From: Bacteroidia bacterium
Lineage (GTDB): Bacteria > Bacteroidota > Bacteroidia > AKYH767-A > OLB10
Length of the DNA: 11,490 nt
Assembly: GCA_025450095.1 (NCBI GenBank)
Contig: JANWID010000005.1
Span: forward strand, 1 to 11,490
Direction: 5' to 3'
The notes beneath the pieces were generated by a model. The model was not told where the DNA came from and did no database searches. It saw nothing but the letters and a program-made list of their open reading frames with translations. Numbering within the stretch: the first letter of the stretch is position 1; every line of letters begins with the position of its first letter. Below are positions 6,782 to 11,490 of the stretch, piece by piece. The position numbers and the translations under genes are program-made.

Positions 6782-9277
6782 TTGAATCCTACAAGTTATA
6801 CAATTGAAGATACCGCCGGGATCCTGGACGGGAAATTGATCCACAATAATTCTAGCACCGGTTCGCTGCAACACCTGCTCACCGACAGCCGGAAAATAGT
6901 TTCCGCGGCATCATCATTATTCTTCGCCATTAAAGGTGACCGTCGTGATGGTCATGAGTTTATTGAAGATGTTTACAATGCGGGCGTCAGGAACTTTGTT
7001 ATAACGGATACCACTATCCCACAAAAATATACTGACGCGAATTTTATTATCACCAGTGATACTCTTACAGCATTACAGTTACTCGCAACACGTCACCGAA
7101 CACAATTCAGCTTCCCCGTAATCGGGATCACCGGCAGCAACGGAAAAACAATTATTAAAGAGTGGCTTTATCAATTACTTCGGGAAGATCATCACATTGT
7201 ACGTAGTCCTAAAAGTTATAATTCACAGATCGGTGTGCCCCTGTCTGTTTGGCAGATGAAACCCGATAACGACCTGGCTATTTTTGAAGCCGGAATTTCG
7301 GAACCGGGTGAAATGAAAAAGCTGGAAGCGATTATACGTCCCGATACCGGCATATTCACCAATATCGGTTCGGCGCATGATGAAAATTTTGGATCACTTC
7401 CCGAAAAGGTAAATGAAAAGCTGATGCTGTTCAGGAACAGCAGTCATCTTATATATTGCAGAGATTACGTGTTGATCACGGAACAGATCAATAAAGCTGA
7501 ATTTTTATCACCTGCATTGAAGCTGTTCACCTGGTCGCGAAGACAACGAGCCGATTTGCAGATCGGGCGGGTATCGAAAGAAGGTTCCGAAACGGAAATC
7601 CAGGGAATTTATAATAACAGCTTTCTGAGCATCCGCATTCCATTTACAGATGACGCTTCGGTTGAAAATGCAATTCATTGCTGGGCAGTAATGCTTTTCA
7701 TGAATTACGAGCCGGAAGTTATTGCGCAGCGAATCCAACTGCTTAGTCCGGTTGCAATGCGCCTGGAAATGAAGGAGGGCATTAATAATTGTTCAATCAT
7801 TAACGATAGTTATAACTCCGACCTGGGTTCCCTTACTATCGCGCTTGATTTCCTGAACCAGCAGAAACAGCACAACAAGCGAACAGTAGTGTTATCCGAT
7901 ATCCTGCAAAGTGGAAAAGATGAAGCGCTACTTTACCGTGAAGTTGCGGAGCTGTTACATAAAAAAGGTGTATCACGCCTGATCGGGATTGGTCCCGCGA
8001 TCAGCAGACAGGCATCGCAGTTCGACACTGGCAAAACATTTTTTAATACAACCGATGAATTTCTGAAATCGTTTATGCCATCACAGTTTAATAGTGAAAC
8101 CATTTTATTAAAAGGCGCCAGGTTGTTTGGCTTTGAGCGTATATCAAAAATGCTCCAGCAAAAAGCGCATGAAACGGTGCTGGAAATTAACCTGAATGCG
8201 CTCATTCATAATCTCAATTATTATTGCACGCGCCTGAAGCCGGAAACGAAAATCATGGTGATGGTTAAGGCATTTTCATATGGCAGTGGTAGCTTTGAAA
8301 TTTCAAACATCCTCCAGTTTCACCGTGTTGATTATCTCGCAGTCGCTTACGCGGATGAAGGGGTTGAGCTGCGGAAAGCAGGCATTACGCTTCCCATCAT
8401 GGTTATGAACCCGGAAGAGCAAAGTTTTGAAACTATGTTGCATTATAAGCTGGAGCCTGAAATATATAGTTTCAGGATGCTGCAACATTTCAGTGAAGTG
8501 GTGAAGCGAAGCCTGGGAGATCAGCCAGGCACAAAAGTGCCGGTCCACCTGAAATTCGATACGGGAATGCACCGGTTAGGATTTGAACTTGAAGATATAA
8601 ACGAGTTAGTGATCCGGATAAAAAATAATCGCCATCTTCGTGTTGCTTCCGTTTTTTCACACCTGGCAGCAAGTGATGAGGCGATTCATGATGGTTTTTC
8701 AAAACTGCAAGTTGAACTTTTTTCGCAGATGGCAGATATGATCAATCCGCATTTTAATCATAAAATTTTACGTCACATTTTAAACTCTGCCGGAATTATG
8801 CGATTTCCCGAATGGCAGTTCGATATGGTACGCCTGGGAATCGGACTGCACGGTATTGCCGCGACACAACACGAACAAAGACAACTTCAATTTGTCGCAA
8901 CACTTAAAACAACAATTTCACAGATCCGGACAGTAAAGGCGAATAAAACAATCGGCTATTCACGGAAAGGAATACTTACGCGTGACACACAGGTTGCAAC
9001 AGTAGCGATTGGTTACGCCGACGGGCTGAACCGCAGATTGGGAAATGGTGTAGGCTCGATGTTGGTGAACGGGAAAAAATGTCAGATCATAGGCAGCATA
9101 TGCATGGACATGACTATGCTCGATATTACGGATGCGGCAGCACGTGAAGGTGACGAGGTAATTGTTTTTGGTCCCGGTTATTCAATAATACAAATGGCGA
9201 AAGACCTGGAAACAATTCCTTATGAAATTTTGACTACGGTTTCACAGCGTGTGAAAAGAGTTTATTACCACGAATAA
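6782..9277 (+). CDS. murF-alr: Bifunctional UDP-MurNAc-tripeptide:D-Ala-D-Ala ligase (MurF) / alanine racemase (Alr)
   Basis: One 831-residue cytoplasmic polypeptide joins two steps of peptidoglycan precursor synthesis. The N-terminal half (about 1-450) is MurF, which adds D-Ala-D-Ala to UDP-MurNAc-tripeptide with ATP. It has GITGSNGKT with the nucleotide-binding Lys122, GSAHDENFGS in the central domain and NDSYNSD in the C-terminal ligase domain. The second half (about 457-831) is a fold-type III PLP alanine racemase making D-Ala. It has MVKAFSYGSG with the PLP Lys496, IGYSRKG with the likely catalytic Tyr726, and GSICMD (771-776). This fusion is a known Bacteroidota arrangement, and the length is normal. 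The start is TTG at 6782: an in-frame TAA at 6770 leaves only this or CTG at 6776, and the MurF homology (YTIEDTAGILDG) begins at once. It probably shares the tdk transcript. Confidence 0.95.
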   Translation: MNPTSYTIEDTAGILDGKLIHNNSSTGSLQHLLTDSRKIVSAASSLFFAIKGDRRDGHEFIEDVYNAGVRNFVITDTTIPQKYTDANFIITSDTLTALQLLATRHRTQFSFPVIGITGSNGKTIIKEWLYQLLREDHHIVRSPKSYNSQIGVPLSVWQMKPDNDLAIFEAGISEPGEMKKLEAIIRPDTGIFTNIGSAHDENFGSLPEKVNEKLMLFRNSSHLIYCRDYVLITEQINKAEFLSPALKLFTWSRRQRADLQIGRVSKEGSETEIQGIYNNSFLSIRIPFTDDASVENAIHCWAVMLFMNYEPEVIAQRIQLLSPVAMRLEMKEGINNCSIINDSYNSDLGSLTIALDFLNQQKQHNKRTVVLSDILQSGKDEALLYREVAELLHKKGVSRLIGIGPAISRQASQFDTGKTFFNTTDEFLKSFMPSQFNSETILLKGARLFGFERISKMLQQKAHETVLEINLNALIHNLNYYCTRLKPETKIMVMVKAFSYGSGSFEISNILQFHRVDYLAVAYADEGVELRKAGITLPIMVMNPEEQSFETMLHYKLEPEIYSFRMLQHFSEVVKRSLGDQPGTKVPVHLKFDTGMHRLGFELEDINELVIRIKNNRHLRVASVFSHLAASDEAIHDGFSKLQVELFSQMADMINPHFNHKILRHILNSAGIMRFPEWQFDMVRLGIGLHGIAATQHEQRQLQFVATLKTTISQIRTVKANKTIGYSRKGILTRDTQVATVAIGYADGLNRRLGNGVGSMLVNGKKCQIIGSICMDMTMLDITDAAAREGDEVIVFGPGYSIIQMAKDLETIPYEILTTVSQRVKRVYYHE

Positions 9278-9552
9278 TTTACTTTTCTCCGAAAATCCAA
9301 TTTTCAAATTCCCATAAATTAGGCAGAGTACTTTTTATTTCTTAGCTGCTCATTTACCTCTTGGTGTTCCTATCGTCGCGGAAAAAATAACACGGAGACA
9401 CGGAGACACAGAGGAGCACAGAGGCCTCGGTGGCCCTTCGTGCCTCCGTGTCTCCGTGTTAAATAGACCCGACCAGATTTGTTTTTGTTAACTTAGCAGA
9501 TTCTGTTAAACAATATTCACACCTTAAAAAAACTTTACATTAACGGGTTTAT
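9278..9552. other. Intergenic region between murF-alr and the TMEM175 gene
   Basis: AT-rich spacer. A weak AT-only inverted repeat (GAAAAT/ATTTTC, 9291-9305) follows the murF-alr stop and is too feeble to call a terminator. The strong hairpin at 9388-9461 is the main structure. I found no clean TAnnTTTG promoter for the gene at 9553, although the 90 bases after the hairpin must presumably contain one. Confidence 0.5.
9388..9461. repeat. Long hairpin repeat, possibly a dispersed palindromic element
   Basis: AACACGGAGACACGGAG (9389-9405) is the exact reverse complement of 9444-9460; adding the T/A pair at 9388/9461 gives 18-bp perfect arms. Inside, CACAGAGGCC (9417-9426) and GGCCCTTCGTG (9432-9442) form a second imperfect stem around TCGGT. 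The 11 extra bases at 9406-9416 look like a slipped copy of the CACGGAGA-type tandem unit. It is GC-richer than its AT-rich surroundings. Near-identical 'cacggagacacggagacacagag' repeats are, as I recall, scattered between genes in many environmental genomes. It contains no frame and could serve as a bidirectional terminator or be a REP-like element. Confidence 0.75.
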
Positions 9553-10146
9553 ATGGCCGAAACAAATCCTTCTCATGACAAGCGTCGATTTGAAACTTTC
9601 ATTGATGCAGTAATTGCAATTATACTTACAATCCTGGTTCTTGAACTTCGGGTACCAGATGCTGAACCAGGAGAAAATATAAATACCCGGGAGCAACTTG
9701 CAAAGCTCTTACCGCCTTTTCTCAGTTACATTGGCTCGTTCCTCCTGATAGTTGGTTTATGGATTGACCACAGCACGTTATTTCTGAATGTAGTCAGACT
9801 TTCGAAACGATACATTGTATTAAATATGTTTTTTATTCTATCGCTTTCACTGATACCGTTTACAACTGCATTTGCAGGACATCACTACAGAGATGTTTTC
9901 GCAGTCTCATTGCTATTCGGAAATTACTTTGTTATGAATACTTTGTTTGCATCGCTATACTGGTATGGATTTTACAAAGGATATATCAATCGTGATTTTA
10001 TTACAGGGAATAGAGCTAATGCGATTTATTCAAGCATCGGGATTATCTGTTTGCTGGCTGCCATTCCTCTTGCTTATGTGAATACATACCTCTCATTTTT
10101 CCTGGGGATAATTATTTTTACAGGGCATCTGCTGAAAAAGAAATAG
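9553..10146 (+). CDS. TMEM175-family (DUF1211) membrane protein, probable potassium channel
   Basis: A 197-residue integral inner-membrane protein with six hydrophobic segments at about 19-35, 52-70, 88-108, 115-139, 158-175 and 179-195, the layout and length of bacterial TMEM175 proteins. The signature at the start of helix 1 is present: R12-x-x-x-F16-I17-D18, then AVIAIILTILVLELRVP. In the usual RxxxFSD motif the middle residue is Ser; here it is Ile. WIDHSTLF (70-77) gives the second conserved motif of the family, a Trp and His separated by two residues. Bacterial members that have been tested conduct potassium with modest selectivity. The ATG at 9553 is chosen because the family motif begins within 12 residues. 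The gene stands alone, flanked by a hairpin repeat and a toxin-antitoxin pair, so context does not refine its role. Family assignment is firm; channel activity is inferred. Confidence 0.88.
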   Translation: MAETNPSHDKRRFETFIDAVIAIILTILVLELRVPDAEPGENINTREQLAKLLPPFLSYIGSFLLIVGLWIDHSTLFLNVVRLSKRYIVLNMFFILSLSLIPFTTAFAGHHYRDVFAVSLLFGNYFVMNTLFASLYWYGFYKGYINRDFITGNRANAIYSSIGIICLLAAIPLAYVNTYLSFFLGIIIFTGHLLKKK

Positions 10147-10191
10147 CCGGGTAATAGTATTTTTGTTATATCAATTCAATTATACCGGCTA
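10144..10191 (+). terminator. Possible weak terminator after the TMEM175 gene
   Basis: TAGCCGG, which begins with the stop codon (10144-10150), pairs with CCGGCTA (10185-10191) as a perfect 7-bp stem. The loop is long (34 bases) and no T tract follows, so it may instead be a spurious or regulatory stem. No better terminator is visible before the next gene. Confidence 0.3.
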
Positions 10192-10264
10192 CATTATTAG
10201 GGATTTAAATATTGAAAATCAATGTGATACAACATATTTGTAATTTATTTAGACAATTGACGTA

Positions 10265-10281
10265 AATATTGCGACAATATT
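10265..10281. promoter_or_regulatory. Candidate antitoxin operator (palindrome)
   Basis: AATATTG-CGA-CAATATT is a perfect inverted repeat of 7-bp arms around 3 bases. It ends 3 bp before the -7 element of the toxin-antitoxin promoter, so a bound protein would block RNA polymerase. Xre-type antitoxins of RES modules are known to repress their own promoters, so this is the likely binding site. Confidence 0.6.
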
Positions 10282-10284
10282 CCG

Positions 10285-10292
10285 TATATTTG
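10285..10292 (+). promoter_or_regulatory. -7 element of the toxin-antitoxin promoter
   Basis: TATATTTG matches TAnnTTTG exactly. Transcription would begin around 10299, at or next to the ATG at 10300, so the mRNA may be leaderless. No TTG sits at the ideal -33 spacing; the nearest ones (10257-10259 and 10269-10271) are 25 and 13 bp away, which suggests a promoter relying on other contacts. Confidence 0.55.
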
Positions 10293-10299
10293 TATTGCT

Positions 10300-10728
10300 A
10301 TGAAAGTCCCCAATATTTTAGATCCTGCTGTTACATATAGCCTCACAGATGATCGTCATGTATTAACATTTATTGATTTGATTCGCCAGGGTATTCCATT
10401 CCGCGAATTCTTAAATTTTGTTAAGGTATTTCCATTCAGCATGAGCGAGTGGTCAGGTTTTTTACATCTTTCAGAAAGAACAATGCAACGTTACCAGCGT
10501 GAAAAACGAAAGTTTGATTCATTACAGTCGGAGAAAATCCTTGAAATTGCCTTATTATACAAAAAGGGTACGGCAGTTATGGGAAATGCCGAAAAATTTA
10601 ATGCGTGGCTTGAAACGGATAACCTGGCGTTAGGAAAGGTTTTGCCAAAATCACTTCTTGACAGCACTTTTGGTATTGGTCTTTTAAAAGATGAACTCAC
10701 CCGTATCGAAACCGGTGTTCTTGCATGA
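10300..10728 (+). CDS. Xre/MbcA/ParS-type antitoxin (DUF2384) of a RES toxin module
   Basis: This 142-residue cytoplasmic protein would neutralise the RES toxin encoded by the next gene and repress the operon. Residues about 46-72 (FSMSEWSGFLHLSERTMQRY onward) form a helix-turn-helix of the Xre-like kind. The C-terminal part, about 97-141 (AEKFNAWLETDN, then a helix and a final LLKDELTRIETGV), is the DUF2384/MbcA-ParS toxin-binding region. The Asn-rather-than-Pro pattern in WLETDNLALG is a minor departure from the usual W-x-x-x-P-N-x-x-L-x-x-x-x-P consensus. The stop overlaps the toxin start by 4 bp (ATGA at 10725-10728), coupling translation. A palindrome in the promoter (10265-10281) fits autorepression. 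The pairing with a RES protein makes the call firm despite modest sequence motifs. Confidence 0.88.
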   Translation: MKVPNILDPAVTYSLTDDRHVLTFIDLIRQGIPFREFLNFVKVFPFSMSEWSGFLHLSERTMQRYQREKRKFDSLQSEKILEIALLYKKGTAVMGNAEKFNAWLETDNLALGKVLPKSLLDSTFGIGLLKDELTRIETGVLA

Positions 10729-11198
10729 TCGTTTTCAGGCTGAGTAAATCGGCTTATGCAAATGACCTTTCCGGGAAAGGTGCTGAATCAGGCGGCGGCA
10801 GATGGAACAGTAAGGGAACTCCGTTAATTTATACCAGTGAATCGAGGGCACTTTGTACTGCCGAAATTGCAGTACATGTTCCACTTGGAAATATTCCATT
10901 TGACTACAAGCTGATTACTTTGGAGATCCCGGATAAAATAAAAATATTTCAACTTGATTCCAAAGCACTACCCGATGAATGGAAGTCGTTTCCCCATCCA
11001 CATACCACCCAGGTTATCGGCGATGATTTTGTTTCACGGAATGAATATCTTATTTTGAAGGTTCCATCAGTGATTGTTCCGGGTGAATTTAATTACCTTC
11101 TGAATCCAAAACATAACGAAATTAAACTCGTCAAAATTAAATCGGTAGAACTATTTGATTTCGATGAACGTTTATTTGTGAAAGGAAAAGTTAAATAA
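10725..11198 (+). CDS. RES-domain toxin (NAD+-degrading)
   Basis: This 157-residue protein is the toxin of the Xre/RES type II module; characterised RES toxins (for example MbcT, and the P. putida Xre-RES toxin) deplete NAD+. The family is named for conserved Arg, Glu and Ser. Candidates here are Arg26 in GGGRWNSKG, Glu47 in CTAEIAVH and Ser115 in KVPSVIVPGEFNYLLNP. Tyr36 in LIYTSES is also in place, and the NYLLNPKH block is typical. Length is normal for the family and the frame is intact, so the toxin is likely functional. The start is fixed by the ATGA overlap with the antitoxin stop, and the domain (IVFRLSK) begins immediately. A GC-rich hairpin follows the stop. The residue assignments are by motif, not by structure. 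Confidence 0.92.
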   Translation: MIVFRLSKSAYANDLSGKGAESGGGRWNSKGTPLIYTSESRALCTAEIAVHVPLGNIPFDYKLITLEIPDKIKIFQLDSKALPDEWKSFPHPHTTQVIGDDFVSRNEYLILKVPSVIVPGEFNYLLNPKHNEIKLVKIKSVELFDFDERLFVKGKVK

Positions 11199-11204
11199 AT
11201 TTAT

Positions 11205-11237
11205 CCGGGCAAATTCTATAAGCCCGGTTGGTTTCCC
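11205..11237 (+). terminator. Probable terminator of the toxin-antitoxin operon
   Basis: CCGGGC (11205-11210) pairs with GCCCGG (11222-11227) over an 11-base loop just 6 bp after the toxin stop, followed by TTGGTTT. The stem is short but all G-C; the T tract is poor, so efficiency is uncertain. Confidence 0.45.
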
Positions 11238-11280
11238 GCAAAGGCGCAAATAATAAATAATTTAACTTGCTGCTTATTTG

Positions 11281-11346
11281 ATGCGATTCCTCGCTACGCC
11301 CTGAAGTTGTCCTACGGCCACTTCAGGACTTCGCTCGGAATGACGA
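11281..11346. repeat. Palindromic intergenic repeat ('TCATTCCGAGCG' type)
   Basis: CCTGAAGT (11300-11307) and ACTTCAGG (11320-11327) form a perfect 8-bp stem. An outer ATTCC (11286-11290) and GGAAT (11337-11341) extend the symmetry. Read on the minus strand it contains CGTCATTCCGAGCGAAG and GCGAGGAATC, a pattern I recall from repeats dispersed between genes in Bacteroidota and other environmental genomes. It does not code for protein. Confidence 0.6.
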
Positions 11347-11490
11347 TGCATTATGGGGGAAGTGCGGGCGGGGGGTGCGGCAACCTCAAATAGATTTAAA
11401 TTATTAAATAAAAAACCCAACCCCCCCCCCATTTTTAAAAAACCAGGTTTTAAAACCCCCGCAAAAATAAAGGAGGAAAAAAAAAAAAAA
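11347..11490. other. Low-complexity contig end
   Basis: This stretch consists of short homopolymers: G-rich runs at 11354-11380, ten C at 11421-11430, several A and T runs, and fourteen A at 11477-11490. No gene or signal is credible here. Its composition differs sharply from the rest of the window and is best read as degraded sequence at the end of an assembly. Confidence 0.6.

Noticed and set aside
9391..9420. Possible CRISPR array, from the repeated CACGGAGA-like units
   Set aside because: The units are about 8-11 bases and contiguous, with no unique spacers of regular length; they form one hairpin.
10211..10223. ATTG-AAAAT-CAAT inverted repeat upstream of the antitoxin
   Set aside because: Four-base arms in AT-rich DNA are expected by chance; the palindrome at 10265-10281 is a far better operator.
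11471..11476. AGGAGG as a ribosome binding site for a gene running off the right edge
   Set aside because: It sits in the low-complexity contig end, is followed only by A's, and Shine-Dalgarno sites are not typical here.

Overview
The window looks like the chromosome of a member of the Bacteroidota (Sphingobacteriia/Chitinophagia-like or an uncultured relative). It has a type IX secretion (T9SS) C-terminal sorting domain, a TonB-dependent receptor with a carboxypeptidase-regulatory-like N-terminal extension, a MurF-alanine racemase fusion typical of the phylum, promoter elements of the TAnnTTTG class and few Shine-Dalgarno sequences. The right edge ends in homopolymers and is probably the end of a contig.

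Layout. 1-750 (minus strand): the first 250 residues of an uncharacterised protein whose 3' end lies outside the window. 751-1060: divergent regulatory region. 1061-5612 (plus strand): a three-gene uptake operon, made of a TonB-dependent receptor, a HmuY-like surface lipoprotein overlapping it by 4 bp, and a second HmuY-like protein carrying a T9SS sorting domain; a strong intrinsic terminator follows at 5698-5742. 5743-6101: mostly empty. 6152-9277 (plus strand): thymidine kinase and the bifunctional MurF-Alr, probably one transcript. 9278-9552: intergenic, with a long hairpin repeat. 9553-10146: TMEM175-family channel. 10300-11198: Xre/RES toxin-antitoxin pair with a palindromic candidate operator in its promoter. 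11199-11490: a palindromic repeat and a low-complexity end.

How the genes work together. The 1061-5612 operon reads as a heme (or other metal-chelate) acquisition unit. Two extracytoplasmic HmuY-like binding proteins, one lipid-anchored and one exported by T9SS, would pass ligand to the outer-membrane receptor. The two binding proteins align with each other along their length, and each appears to hold two HmuY-like units, so the unit seems to have grown by duplication and then diverged in how it reaches the surface. tdk and murF-alr are housekeeping genes (thymidine salvage; the D-Ala supply and ligation steps of peptidoglycan precursor synthesis). The RES/Xre pair is an autonomous NAD+-depleting toxin-antitoxin module. 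I found no CRISPR array, rRNA, tRNA, transposase or phage gene. The least familiar material is the pair of HmuY-like proteins, the hairpin repeat at 9388-9461 and the operator-like sites.
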